A stretch of DNA of 64,000 bases from Winogradskyella forsetii (GCF_013394595.1 NZ_CP053348.1:4374501-4438500), one strand, 5' to 3'; positions 54,590-63,607 are shown, numbered from the stretch's first letter. The notes: generated from the letters alone by a model not told the origin. Program-made: numbers and translations.

Positions 54590-54664
54590 GTCTTTGACTG
54601 CACTCAGACTGACATTATTTTATTAGCAACAGTTAGCACTGTTTACTGAGACTGCAAACTATTT
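54590..54664. repeat. CAGT-type repeat upstream of the VOC gene
   Basis: tagcaacagttagcactgtt and several cagt/actg units end in ctgagactgcaaactattt (54646-54664), touching the ATPase stop codon. Confidence 0.55.
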
Positions 54665-55438
54665 TTACTCTTGAATACTCACTTTATAATTAATGCCATA
54701 AGTTTTAGTCAAATTATCATCATTGAAAATATCCTTCACTGGTCCTGTGGCGATTTTTTTCACATTTAAAAAAGTAACCCAATCAAAATATTCTGGTACG
54801 GTTTGCAAATCATGATGCACAACGATGACTGTTTTTCCTGCTTTTCTTAATTCTTTTAATATATTGATAATGGCAATTTCAGTAGTCGCATCAACACCTT
54901 GAAAAGGTTCGTCCATAAAATAAATAGAGGCGTTTTGGACCAAAGCTCTTGCTAAAAATATACGTTGTTGTTGCCCGCCTGATAGCTGACTTATTTGCCG
55001 ATTTTTAAACGCTAGCATTCCCACTTTTTCCAAAGCTTCAAGTGATGCTTTTTTCTCTTTTTTACCAGGACGCTTTATCCAACCCAAACTCCCGTAAGTT
55101 CCCATCATTACCACATCTAAAGCTGTAGTCGGAAAATCCCAATCTACACTTCCTTTTTGAGGTACATAAGCTACTAACTGTCTTTGTTTTTCGTATGGCT
55201 TATCATAGATGGAAACGCTACCAGCTATTGGTTTTAAAATGCCTAGAATTGCTTTTATGAGTGTAGATTTTCCAGCACCATTTGGACCCACAATTGCCAT
55301 AAGGACACTTTCAGGGATTTCTAAATCGATATCCCAAAGTACAGGTTTGTAGTTGTAGGCAACGGTAAGGTCGTCCACTTTAACGGCTATTGCTCCTGCA
55401 GAGGCAGGAGTCTCTTTTTCAATCGACTTATTATTCAC
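54665..55438 (-). CDS. Metal ABC transporter ATP-binding protein
   Basis: A 257-residue ATPase: Walker [10 protein letters not shown]-loop in [12 protein letters not shown], signature [12 protein letters not shown], Walker [12 protein letters not shown], and H-loop VVHHD. The sequence [20 protein letters not shown] is typical of the manganese/zinc ATPases (MntB/TroB/ZnuC). It energises the two permeases encoded downstream. A short N-terminal extension ([15 protein letters not shown]) precedes the usual start. Confidence 0.93.
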   Translation of the reverse strand: MNNKSIEKETPASAGAIAVKVDDLTVAYNYKPVLWDIDLEIPESVLMAIVGPNGAGKSTLIKAILGILKPIAGSVSIYDKPYEKQRQLVAYVPQKGSVDWDFPTTALDVVMMGTYGSLGWIKRPGKKEKKASLEALEKVGMLAFKNRQISQLSGGQQQRIFLARALVQNASIYFMDEPFQGVDATTEIAIINILKELRKAGKTVIVVHHDLQTVPEYFDWVTFLNVKKIATGPVKDIFNDDNLTKTYGINYKVSIQE

Positions 55439-55456
55439 ATTTATATTATTTTAACA

Positions 55457-55483
55457 CCTATAAGGTTATCAAAAACTTGCAAG
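55457..55483. repeat. Degenerate REP-like palindrome
   Basis: cctataaggttatc followed by aaaaacttgcaag matches the RAYT-associated consensus at 22 of 27 positions (compare 17876-17902). Between the solute-binding and ATPase genes. Confidence 0.5.
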
Positions 55484-55554
55484 AAAATTAGGTAACTTAT
55501 GTCTTATTAATTCACAACTAAGCGTAATTCCTGTTACTAAGACCAAATACTCAG

Positions 55555-56466
55555 TTAGTACAATGCACTAACAATCGTTTTAATATTATAGCGGTACATC
55601 CCTAGATAAGTGCCTTCTGGTGTGCCAGCATTCCCGAGAGCATCAGAGTATAACGTACCTCCAATAGCTACATCATGTCCTTTAGATTTTACAGCTTCCC
55701 GCAAAGCTTCAATGGTTCGCTTAGGTACAGAACTTTCAATAAATATAGCTTTTACATTATTTTCTATAATAAGCGAAGCCATCTTTTGAACATCTTGCAC
55801 ACCTGCTTCAGTAGCTGTGGATAAGCCTTGTAAGCCCACAACTTTAAAATCATAAGCTTGTCCAAAATAATTAAAGGCATCATGTGCTGTAACTAATATC
55901 CTTTTTTCCGGTTCAAGAGCATCAACCACACCTTGTACATCGTCATTAAGTTTGTTCAATTCTGCTAAATAGCGCTTTTCATTAGCTCGGAATATTTCAG
56001 CATTATCAGGATCTTGTTGAGATAGAACTTGGGTAACCTTTTCTGCAAAATGTTTAAAAAAGCTGATATTAAACCACACATGCGGATCGTAATTTGAAGC
56101 AAAATAATCTGAACCTATTAATTGGTTTTTGCTTATATCATCGGCTAAGGCGACTGGTTTTTTTGTTGAACTTTCCATTTTTTCAAAAACGTCAACTAAC
56201 TTACCTTCCAAATGTAATCCGTTATAAAAAATAACATCTGCATTGACCAATTTGGTGACATCGCCTTCACTGGCTTTGTATAAATGTGGATCGACACCAG
56301 CACCCATTAAACCTTCCACGTTTATGGAATCTCCACCAATATTTTTAACCAAATCGGTAATCATTGTGGTTGTGGTAACAACATTGAGTTTTCCATTCTT
56401 TTTTTTGGTTTCGTTTTCGCAATTAAAAACCAGCAAGATTGACAGTAATACTAATATTTTTTTCAT
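55555..56466 (-). CDS. Metal-ion ABC transporter solute-binding lipoprotein
   Basis: A 303-residue cluster-9 (TroA/MntA/ZnuA) binding protein. Lipobox VFNC, lipidated Cys16. Metal ligands: H61 in VDPHLYKAS, H129 in YDPHVWFNI, an acidic residue in FIESSVPKR, and a late Asp in LYSDALG. It captures Mn(II), Zn(II) or Fe(II) and passes it to the permeases. A His-rich loop typical of ZnuA is absent, which favours manganese (inference). Upstream lies the frameshifted outer-membrane gene. Confidence 0.92.
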   Translation of the reverse strand: MKKILVLLSILLVFNCENETKKKNGKLNVVTTTTMITDLVKNIGGDSINVEGLMGAGVDPHLYKASEGDVTKLVNADVIFYNGLHLEGKLVDVFEKMESSTKKPVALADDISKNQLIGSDYFASNYDPHVWFNISFFKHFAEKVTQVLSQQDPDNAEIFRANEKRYLAELNKLNDDVQGVVDALEPEKRILVTAHDAFNYFGQAYDFKVVGLQGLSTATEAGVQDVQKMASLIIENNVKAIFIESSVPKRTIEALREAVKSKGHDVAIGGTLYSDALGNAGTPEGTYLGMYRYNIKTIVSALY

Positions 56467-56474
56467 CTATAAAA

Positions 56475-57280
56475 CTATTTTCTTTTAACTCTATAACTTA
56501 ATCCCATTCCTATTAACAAGTCTTGACCTTGTGTAATGCTTGTGCCACCATAAATATCAAATTGCAAATCGTTGCATGGCAAATAAGTGAAACCGGCATC
56601 CCAATAATGATTGGCAGAACTATCTTCTGGCAAATCGCCATATAGTTCAGCATAAAAGCCAAATTTGTCCGAAAGACTGTAACCGTAAGCAAGGGTGTAA
56701 ATCGCAGCGGCCTCAGGCGAATCATTGCCCCATTCCGCACCAATATTATAACCTAAACTCGATTTTTCACTCAAAGTATGTGATAATGACAGTCTAAAAT
56801 CAATACCTGTTGTTTCTGGCCTGTAATCTGCTGAAGCACTAAATAGGGGAAAAACATGACCAATAAGAGCTATTTCTGGCATGCTACCTTTTTCTTCAGC
56901 AATATCTAATTTTAATCCTAATAACAAAGGGAAAGTCCGCTTGTCACATTATCTAATTTGCTGCCATTGACTTTGGTAATGCCTTCCACAAAATCCCAAC
57001 CTACTCGCAATTCTACATTGTCGAGAATACCATATCGAATCAATATAGTGTTGTAGGTGTAGTTTTCAGATTTTGTGTTGTTTTCTTCAAAAGATTCAAA
57101 CAAACCGCCTGTTTCAATTTGAAATGTGCCTTTTCCAACTGTAGAAGATGCTTCGGTAGCATCTGGTCTATCTGTAACTATAGGTTCAACTGTATCTGTC
57201 TCTTGTGAAAAAGTGAGAAACATGGATGCAAACAGCATAATGCCAAATAGTATGTGTTTTTTAGTTAGTTGCATTAACAT
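56475..57280 (-). pseudogene. Frameshifted outer-membrane transporter-like protein
   Basis: Two overlapping frames belong to one protein of about 265 residues. The first part (56918-57280) has a signal peptide (LFGIMLFASMFLTFSQ) and IVTDRPDATEASSTVGKGTF, the usual start of the Phenol_MetA_deg-like outer-membrane beta-barrel family. It ends early with GLSLCY and a stop. The second part (56475-56927) resumes LLLGLKLDIAEEKGSMPEIA and runs to the final beta-strand GLSYRVKRK. Near 56920-56930 one base appears missing in a CCC-TTT run. It overlaps the mntR gene end by 20 bases. It could be a real mutation or an assembly error. Confidence 0.8.
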
Positions 57281-57920
57281 AAATTAAATTTGAAAAATCT
57301 TCATTTAGTAAAATAGTGTTGTTATGCACTGAAAGTTCCGTCATTTTATTTTTTTTGAATTGTTTGGTTACTTTTATCTCATGACCGTATTTTAATTTTT
57401 GATGTGCGCAGAATTCAAAAAACTCTTTGTCATCACTTATTAATCTGGAAATGATATATGCTTTTCCTTCCTCAGCATTTGAAAGTGAAATGGAGGTATC
57501 TTTTGTGGTTATTTCTCCCTTAGCATTAGGAATTGGATCGCCATGAGGATCAAACTTAGGATGTCCTAAATATGCACTAATCTTGTCAGCTAATAAATCT
57601 GAAGTTTGATGTTCTAAAAGTTCGGCTTCTTTATGAATATCATGCAATGACATATCGAACATTTTAAATAAGAATGCTTCCCATAACCGATGCTTTCTCA
57701 CAATATTCAAAGCCATTTTTTTGCCTTTATCGGTGAGTTGTAATTCTTGGTACTTTTGATAGTGGAGTAAATCTTTTACGGCTAATTTTTTTGCCATATC
57801 AGTTGCTGCTGCACTAGAAATTCCCAATTTTTTGGCAATATTGCCTGGTTTGGTATTTTTAGTATCATGGGAATTATTGTTGTAAATAGCTTTTACAAAG
57901 TTTTCAACTGCGATTGACAT
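57261..57920 (-). CDS. mntR: DtxR/MntR-family metal-dependent regulator
   Basis: A 219-residue repressor. N-terminal winged helix (AKKLGISSAAATDMAKKLAV, KYQELQLTDKGKKMALNIV), a metal-binding and dimerisation region (LWEAFLFKMFDMSLHDIHKE, EAELLEHQTSDLLADKI, YLGHPKFDPHGDPIPN) and a C-terminal SH3/FeoA-like domain. It likely uses Mn(II) or Fe(II) to repress the uptake genes. First gene of the metal-uptake operon; a symmetric sequence upstream (57942-57957) may be its own operator. Confidence 0.9.
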   Translation of the reverse strand: MSIAVENFVKAIYNNNSHDTKNTKPGNIAKKLGISSAAATDMAKKLAVKDLLHYQKYQELQLTDKGKKMALNIVRKHRLWEAFLFKMFDMSLHDIHKEAELLEHQTSDLLADKISAYLGHPKFDPHGDPIPNAKGEITTKDTSISLSNAEEGKAYIISRLISDDKEFFEFCAHQKLKYGHEIKVTKQFKKNKMTELSVHNNTILLNEDFSNLIYVNATN

Positions 57921-57941
57921 TTATTATAGCTTTAATTTATT

Positions 57942-57957
57942 TTTAAGTAAGCTTAAA
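57942..57957. promoter_or_regulatory. Palindrome, candidate MntR operator
   Basis: tttaagtaagcttaaa: arms tttaag and cttaaa with a four-base centre, 22 bases upstream of the mntR start. Its half-sites are compatible with DtxR-family boxes, but the specific consensus in this genus is unknown. Confidence 0.4.
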
Positions 57958-58025
57958 TACTTTTCAAATGTAACTAAAAAATTGTTTCAAACAAAAATGA
58001 TATGAATAAAAATGGATTCTGGAAA

Positions 58026-58253
58026 TTACTTTTTAGTTTGAATAAATGCCTTTAGCGCGAATACAAGTATTATTTCTATCGCTAAGTAGAAAATGGCATA
58101 GACAATGTTTAAGCCGAATAGGGCTGCAAAGCCAAACGCTGAAAGTAATAAGCCTAGGCATAGAATAACACCACTAAATAGGTCTTTGAAGAAAGCAGTT
58201 TTGTTGGACTTATAATCAAAAAAATAAGCTATTAAGATGATAATTAATGACAT
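58026..58253 (-). CDS. Small membrane protein in the feo operon
   Basis: A 75-residue protein with two to three hydrophobic segments (SLIIILIAYFF, GVILCLGLLLSAFGFAALFG, and a third to about residue 66) and a basic C-terminus (KAFIQTKK). It is translated from a start that overlaps the FeoB-associated gene by ten bases. No recognised domain. Location suggests a link to ferrous-iron uptake, but there is no further evidence. Confidence 0.7.
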   Translation of the reverse strand: MSLIIILIAYFFDYKSNKTAFFKDLFSGVILCLGLLLSAFGFAALFGLNIVYAIFYLAIEIILVFALKAFIQTKK

Positions 58254-58384
58254 CCACAGCCATCATTACCACCACAAGCTTTTGAAGATTTTTTCTTAGG
58301 TGACCAAATAAACTTACGTATTAAGAATAGCAAGGCAAGAGCCAATGCTGAAAAAACTAATATGTTTTGAATAATCAGATTCAT
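58244..58384 (-). CDS. FeoB-associated Cys-rich membrane protein
   Basis: A 46-residue protein: MNLIIQNILVFSALALALLF (one membrane segment), LIRKFIWSPKKKSSK, then the Cys motif A-C-G-G-N-D-G-C-G-C-H. This short membrane helix with a basic stretch and a Cys-rich tail is the FeoB-associated family usually found next to feoB. It lies 39 bases after feoB, in the same direction, and overlaps the next gene by ten bases. Confidence 0.88.
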   Translation of the reverse strand: MNLIIQNILVFSALALALLFLIRKFIWSPKKKSSKACGGNDGCGCH

Positions 58385-58423
58385 ATCCCATCTAAATCTT
58401 CCCTAAGGGAAGACTTTTTTTTA

Positions 58424-60523
58424 TCATTTTAAAACTTGAAAAGCAACTAATGCTACAATATACGCAAAAGCACTCATAATTACTAATTGGTAGATGGGCC
58501 ATTTCCAAGAATTAGTTTCACGTTTAACGATGGCGAGCGTACTCATACATTGCATGGCAAAGGCATAAAATAACAATAATGAAATACCAGAAGCAAAATT
58601 AAATAATGGGCCGCCAAGAATGGGGTTGACTTCTCCAGCCATTCTATTTTTTATAGTTTCTTCTTCATCACTTCCAACACTATAAATGGTTGCTAAAGTA
58701 CCAACAAACACTTCACGAGCTGCGAAAGAACTTACGATGGCGATTCCAATTTTCCAATCGTAACCTAATGGTCTAATAGCAGGTTCAATAGCATGACCAG
58801 CAATACCAATAAAGGAATGTTCTAATTTGTGAGATGCTATTTCTTGTTCCAATTCGTCATCACTTAAGTTTTCCGATTCGTATTGTTCTGTAACGATACT
58901 TTCGGCATTGTTAAAATTGTCTCCTGGTCCATAAGATGCCAAAAACCATAGTACAATTGATATTGCTAAAATTATTTTACCAGCACCAAATACGAATGAT
59001 TTTGTTTTTTCCAGTACTGTCAATGCGACATTTTTAAACATCGGTAATTTGTAGTTAGGCATTTCTACTACAAAAAAGGTCTTACTTTTTATTTTTAATA
59101 TTTTATTTAAAATCCAAGCAGAACCAACGGCTGCACCGAAACCAATGAGATATAATAGCATTAGGGTTAAGGCTTGGTAACTCAATCCTAAAATTCGTCC
59201 TTCAGGAATGACCAAAGCGATAATGATAAGATAAACAGGTAATCTAGCAGAACAAGTGGTGAAAGGCGTTACTAAAATTGTAATTAAGCGTTCTTTCCAG
59301 CTTTCAATATTACGGGTCGCCATAATTGCGGGAATCGCACAGGCTGTTCCTGAAATTAAAGGCACTACACTTTTTCCACTCAATCCAAAGCGTCGCATAA
59401 TTCTATCCATCAAAAAGACTACGCGACTCATATAACCACTTTCTTCCAGAATTGAGATAAATAGAAATAAGAAAGCAATTTGTGGAATAAAAATAACAAT
59501 ACCACCGAGGCCAGAAATGATACCTTCAGCGAGCAAATTTGTAAATGCGCCTTCTGGCAATGTGTTTTTGATCCATTCACTTAACGAGGCAAAAGCTCCA
59601 TCAATAAAATCCATTGGAATACTGGACCAATCGTAAATAGCCTGAAAAATAGTTAATAAAATAACTCCAAAAATTAAATAGCCCCAAACCTTATGAGTTA
59701 GAATTCTATCTAATTTTATGCGTAAATCTTTTGCTGTATTAAGATCAATGGTTTGCCCTTTTTTAAGTGTTTGATTAATAAACTGGTAACGCTTTATGGT
59801 TTCTTTTTGTTGAAGCCGTTTTAAATCGCCTTTAGACTTGGTTTTGAAATCTTCAACTTTATCAAATGCGGTTCGATCTGTTTTTCCGAAGTTAACATCT
59901 TGTGTAATAACCAACCACAGTTTGTATAGTAATTGATTGGGAAATGCTTTTCTAAGGTTATTAAAATAAGCTTCATCTATAGACGAGGCGTCCATACAAG
60001 GTGTGGTAGAAAGCTCTTTGTAATGGGTGATCAATTCTTTAAGTTCATTGATGCCACTGTTTTTTCTAGTACTAATTAAGGCAATTTTAGTTTCGAGCTC
60101 TTGTTCCAAATAATCGATATCCAATGAAATGCCTTTGTAAGCCATTCTATCAGCCATATTAATTACCAATATGGTCGGAATTTCTAAATCTTTAATTTGC
60201 GTGAATAATAAAAGATTTCGCTTCAAGTTTTCGACATCACTTACCACAACGGCAACGTCAGGATAATCCTTGTCATTCTTATTGAGAAGTAATTCAATGA
60301 CTACATTTTCGTCTAAAGACGAGGCATTCAAACTGTAGGTTCCAGGTAAATCAATGATATGGGCTTTAACACCTCGTGGAAGTTTACAAATGCCTTCTTT
60401 TTTTTCAACGGTAATGCCAGGATAATTTCCAACCTTTTGATTTAAACCCGTCAGCGCATTGAACACCGAAGTTTTCCCTGTGTTGGGATTTCCAATTAAA
60501 GCAACGTTGATTTGCTTACTCAT
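58424..60523 (-). CDS. feoB: Ferrous iron transporter FeoB
   Basis: A 699-residue inner-membrane protein. The N-terminal G domain has G1 GNPNTGKTS (11-19), switch G3 DLPGTYSLN, and G4-like VINMAD. Then a helical spacer and two Gate domains with about ten membrane segments; the CSARLPVYL and SGTACAIPAIMATRNI stretches are FeoB Gate signatures. It imports Fe(II). Overlaps feoA by eight bases. Confidence 0.96.
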   Translation of the reverse strand: MSKQINVALIGNPNTGKTSVFNALTGLNQKVGNYPGITVEKKEGICKLPRGVKAHIIDLPGTYSLNASSLDENVVIELLLNKNDKDYPDVAVVVSDVENLKRNLLLFTQIKDLEIPTILVINMADRMAYKGISLDIDYLEQELETKIALISTRKNSGINELKELITHYKELSTTPCMDASSIDEAYFNNLRKAFPNQLLYKLWLVITQDVNFGKTDRTAFDKVEDFKTKSKGDLKRLQQKETIKRYQFINQTLKKGQTIDLNTAKDLRIKLDRILTHKVWGYLIFGVILLTIFQAIYDWSSIPMDFIDGAFASLSEWIKNTLPEGAFTNLLAEGIISGLGGIVIFIPQIAFLFLFISILEESGYMSRVVFLMDRIMRRFGLSGKSVVPLISGTACAIPAIMATRNIESWKERLITILVTPFTTCSARLPVYLIIIALVIPEGRILGLSYQALTLMLLYLIGFGAAVGSAWILNKILKIKSKTFFVVEMPNYKLPMFKNVALTVLEKTKSFVFGAGKIILAISIVLWFLASYGPGDNFNNAESIVTEQYESENLSDDELEQEIASHKLEHSFIGIAGHAIEPAIRPLGYDWKIGIAIVSSFAAREVFVGTLATIYSVGSDEEETIKNRMAGEVNPILGGPLFNFASGISLLLFYAFAMQCMSTLAIVKRETNSWKWPIYQLVIMSAFAYIVALVAFQVLK

Positions 60524-60743
60524 GTACCGTTTCGATTATAATGTGAATAGCAGTTTCTTTTCTGATCGCCAAATGCGTTCCGTTGATGTTGAGGTACATG
60601 GGATCTGCAAATGGAGCAACTTGTACCAGCTGAACCGAATTGCCAGGTAAGCAACCCATTTCGAGAAGCTTTAATGGAATATGAATTGAAGACACATCAG
60701 TAATTATGCCTTGTTGTCCACGTTTTAAGTCTGCTAATGTCAA
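60516..60743 (-). CDS. feoA: Ferrous iron transport protein A (FeoA)
   Basis: A 75-residue SH3-like protein, MTLADLKRGQQGIITDVSS then LKLLEMGCLPGNSVQLVQVA and the C-terminal LAIRKETAIHIIIE. It is a cytoplasmic partner of FeoB that helps its GTP-driven transport. First gene of the operon feoA-feoB-FeoB-associated-75aa protein. The promoter -7 match lies 32 bases upstream. Confidence 0.93.
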   Translation of the reverse strand: MTLADLKRGQQGIITDVSSIHIPLKLLEMGCLPGNSVQLVQVAPFADPMYLNINGTHLAIRKETAIHIIIETVHE

Positions 60744-60775
60744 CCTTATCCTTATTTAGATTAATTTTAAAGAAG

Positions 60776-60783
60776 CAAAAGTA
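60776..60783 (-). promoter_or_regulatory. Predicted -7 element of the feo operon
   Basis: The minus strand reads TACTTTTG, matching the TAnnTTTG consensus, 32 bases before the feoA start. No convincing -33 TTG was found. Confidence 0.45.
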
Positions 60784-60841
60784 AGAGAAATTTATTAGTG
60801 TAAAAAACTACGCAATGAATATTTGAATACTTTAAGTTTTT

Positions 60842-61522
60842 CTAAGAGCCACCGAAGTATTTTAAGGTTTCAATATCTTCTAAAATACGCTCAATATCTT
60901 TTGGTTTTGTTCCATCATAAAAACCTCTAATTTGACGTTTTTTATCAATAAGCATAAAATTTTCGGTATGGATCATATCGTACGCATCGCCATTACCATC
61001 TGTTTTTACGGCCAAATAACTTTTTCTGGCAAGTTCGTAGATTTGTTTTTTATCGCCTGTGACTAAATTCCATTTTCTATCAATAACTCCTTTTTCTTTG
61101 GCATATTTTTTCAATTGCTGGACACTATCAATTTTTGGAGTTACGGAATGTGACAATAACATCACATCATCATCATTAATAATTTCCTTTTGTATCTGAA
61201 ACATATTGTCGGTCATGATAGGACAAATGGTTTGACAGGTAGTAAAAAAGAAATCGGCCACATAGATTTTATCCTTATACGTATCTTGCGTAATGGTCTT
61301 ACCATTCTGATTGGTTAAACTGAAATCTGAGATTTTATGGTATTTTAATTGGTGTTGGATAGTGCTATCTACCAATTCCTCGCTAACCATAGCGGGTTGA
61401 TAAATAGGAAGCGGTTGTTTCACGTTTAGTACATTATAAATTATGACCAAAATAATAATAGAAAGAATAGAGAAGAAAATCCCAAAATTTTTATAGCCTT
61501 TAAAAAATGAAAGAAATGACAT
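60842..61522 (-). CDS. SCO1/SenC-family copper chaperone/thiol-redox protein
   Basis: A 226-residue thioredoxin-fold protein. N-terminal membrane anchor (about 13-32). The copper/redox site: C96-x3-C100 in TTCQTICPIM and H185 in DMIHTENFMLID. SCO proteins help assemble the CuA centre of cytochrome c oxidase or act in thiol-redox control. In Bacteroidota they are periplasmic. It stands alone, divergent from the M1 aminopeptidase gene. Confidence 0.93.
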   Translation of the reverse strand: MSFLSFFKGYKNFGIFFSILSIIILVIIYNVLNVKQPLPIYQPAMVSEELVDSTIQHQLKYHKISDFSLTNQNGKTITQDTYKDKIYVADFFFTTCQTICPIMTDNMFQIQKEIINDDDVMLLSHSVTPKIDSVQQLKKYAKEKGVIDRKWNLVTGDKKQIYELARKSYLAVKTDGNGDAYDMIHTENFMLIDKKRQIRGFYDGTKPKDIERILEDIETLKYFGGS

Positions 61523-61550
61523 TGTGTAGGTGTAAATGAAAGTTGAACGG

Positions 61551-61558
61551 CAAAAATA
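61551..61558 (-). promoter_or_regulatory. Predicted -7 element of the SCO gene
   Basis: On the minus strand TATTTTTG, 28 bases before the SCO start; matches TAnnTTTG. Confidence 0.4.
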
Positions 61559-61605
61559 CGACTGAATCTCAATAAAAGCCTTATTTTTAACACAAAAACA
61601 GTACT

Positions 61606-63540
61606 ATGAAACCGATAATTACCAGTTTAATTATTTTTTTAACGTTACAAATAAATGCTCAGGACTATAATGAAACATTAAACGTCATCCGAGCTTCTGA
61701 AGCTACCACAGCTTTACGACAAATGATGAATAGTCAAAATGAGAATACGGGTAATTATGATGTTAAATACCATCGGTTAGAATTAAATGTAGACCCATCT
61801 TTTGCGCAAATCTCTGGAGATGTCACCACCTATTTTGAGGCCAAAGAAGCCATGACCGACATCACTTTTGACTTGGCTGATAATATGATAGTTTCCCAAG
61901 TTTTGCAGCGTGGTAATAGTTTAAGCTTTACTCAAAATTCAGATGATGAACTGGTGGTCACTTTACCTATGGCACAAGCACAAGGTGTTTTAGATTCTTT
62001 AACCGTAAGTTATTCCGGTAATCCTGTGAGCTCTGGTTTTGGATCGTTTGAGCAAACCACCCATAATGGCGATCCCATAATTTGGACGCTGTCCGAACCT
62101 TATGGTGCCAAAGGTTGGTGGCCTTGTAAACAAGATTTAATTGATAAAATTGACTCTATCGACGTATATCTTAAAACACCAGTATTTAATCCTACAAATG
62201 AAACTTACGTGGCAGTTTCAAATGGTTTGGAAATGAGTCAAACAGTTGAAGGTTCTGAGAAAATTACGCATTTTAAACATGGTCATCCCATACCTGCTTA
62301 TCTAATTGCTATTGCAGTCACCAATTATGAAGTGTATTCTCATGAAGTTCCTAATAACGGAACACCTTTTGATATCGTGAATTATGTCTATCCCGAAGAT
62401 TTAACAAGTGCTCAAGCCAGTACAGGTGTTACTGTGGACATTATGAACATATTTACAGATTTATTTGAAGAATATCCATTTTCGGACGAAAAATATGGTC
62501 ATGCCCAATTTGGTTGGGGAGGTGGTATGGAACATACTACCGTTTCCTTTATGGGGTCTTTCAATAGAAATTTAATTGCGCACGAACTTGCCCATCAATG
62601 GTTTGGTAATAAAGTAACCTGCGGCAGTTGGAAAGATATTTGGTTAAACGAAGGCTTTGCGACTTATTTATCAGGTTTGGTTATTGAAGATTTGGATGGG
62701 GAAAACAGTTTTAAGACCTGGAGACAGCAACGGGTTAACAATATTACGTCGCAACCGGGTGGTGCTGTATATCTTTCGGATCAAGATACCACAAGTGTGA
62801 GCCGGATTTTTAGTGGTCGTTTGAGTTATAACAAAGGGGCTATGGTTTTACATATGTTAAGAAAAAAACTAGGAGATACCGATTTTTATCAAGGTTTACA
62901 AGATTATCTGACAGCACCGGAGTTAGCTTTTGATTATGCCAAAACGCAGGACTTTAATGATGTCATGGAATTATCTACAGGTGAAAACTTGGATGAATTT
63001 TTTGACGATTGGATCTATAATCAAGGTTATCCGAGTTATGCTGTGAATTGGAACCAAAATGGAAATCAATTGCAACTTGTGGTTTCGCAAACCCAAAGCC
63101 ATCCATCCGTTTTGTTTTTTGAAGCCGATGTGCCCTTTAGAATTGTGGGAACACTTGGAGAAACCTTGGATGTTGTTTTAGATAATACCTCCAACAATGA
63201 ACAATTTTTTGAAACTGTTAATTTTACGGTTCAAGAAGTGTTGTTTGATCCTGATTACCATTTAATTTCAAAAGACAATTCAGTAACTCTGAGTAATTCT
63301 GAATTTGATTTTAATGCTGGTATTCAATTATATCCTAATCCAACATCATCTACAATAAATATTGAAAAACCCGAAAATGTAGCTATTGAAACTATTAAGG
63401 TTTATAATAGTTTGGGTCAATTGTTATTACAATCTAGTTGGACACCTCAAGTTGATTTAAGCGCTTTGTCTTCAGGGCTATTATTTATACAATTTCAAAC
63501 TGGAGACGAGATAATTAATAAGCGGATTATAAAAAATTAA
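61606..63540 (+). CDS. M1-family aminopeptidase with type IX secretion tail
   Basis: A 644-residue exported metalloprotease. Signal peptide MKPIITSLIIFLTLQINA. Active site HELAH at 326-330 and E349 complete the zinc site (HExxH-x18-E). The substrate-recognition motif reads GGMEH rather than GAMEN, as in some family members. The C-terminal 70 or so residues (YPNPTSSTINI, VYNSLGQLLL, GLLFIQFQTGD, ending INKRIIKN) form a type A T9SS sorting domain, so it is probably exported and anchored at the cell surface or released. Confidence 0.95.
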   Translation: MKPIITSLIIFLTLQINAQDYNETLNVIRASEATTALRQMMNSQNENTGNYDVKYHRLELNVDPSFAQISGDVTTYFEAKEAMTDITFDLADNMIVSQVLQRGNSLSFTQNSDDELVVTLPMAQAQGVLDSLTVSYSGNPVSSGFGSFEQTTHNGDPIIWTLSEPYGAKGWWPCKQDLIDKIDSIDVYLKTPVFNPTNETYVAVSNGLEMSQTVEGSEKITHFKHGHPIPAYLIAIAVTNYEVYSHEVPNNGTPFDIVNYVYPEDLTSAQASTGVTVDIMNIFTDLFEEYPFSDEKYGHAQFGWGGGMEHTTVSFMGSFNRNLIAHELAHQWFGNKVTCGSWKDIWLNEGFATYLSGLVIEDLDGENSFKTWRQQRVNNITSQPGGAVYLSDQDTTSVSRIFSGRLSYNKGAMVLHMLRKKLGDTDFYQGLQDYLTAPELAFDYAKTQDFNDVMELSTGENLDEFFDDWIYNQGYPSYAVNWNQNGNQLQLVVSQTQSHPSVLFFEADVPFRIVGTLGETLDVVLDNTSNNEQFFETVNFTVQEVLFDPDYHLISKDNSVTLSNSEFDFNAGIQLYPNPTSSTINIEKPENVAIETIKVYNSLGQLLLQSSWTPQVDLSALSSGLLFIQFQTGDEIINKRIIKN

Positions 63541-63599
63541 GGTAAATCCGTTTTCAATATATTGGCATTTATTTTAGAATTCGTTTGAGATAAAAACCG

Positions 63600-63607
63600 T
63601 ACTTTTG
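63600..63607 (+). promoter_or_regulatory. Predicted -7 element of rseP
   Basis: TACTTTTG matches TAnnTTTG and lies 24 bases before the ATG at 63632. The -33 match is not clear. Confidence 0.45.
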
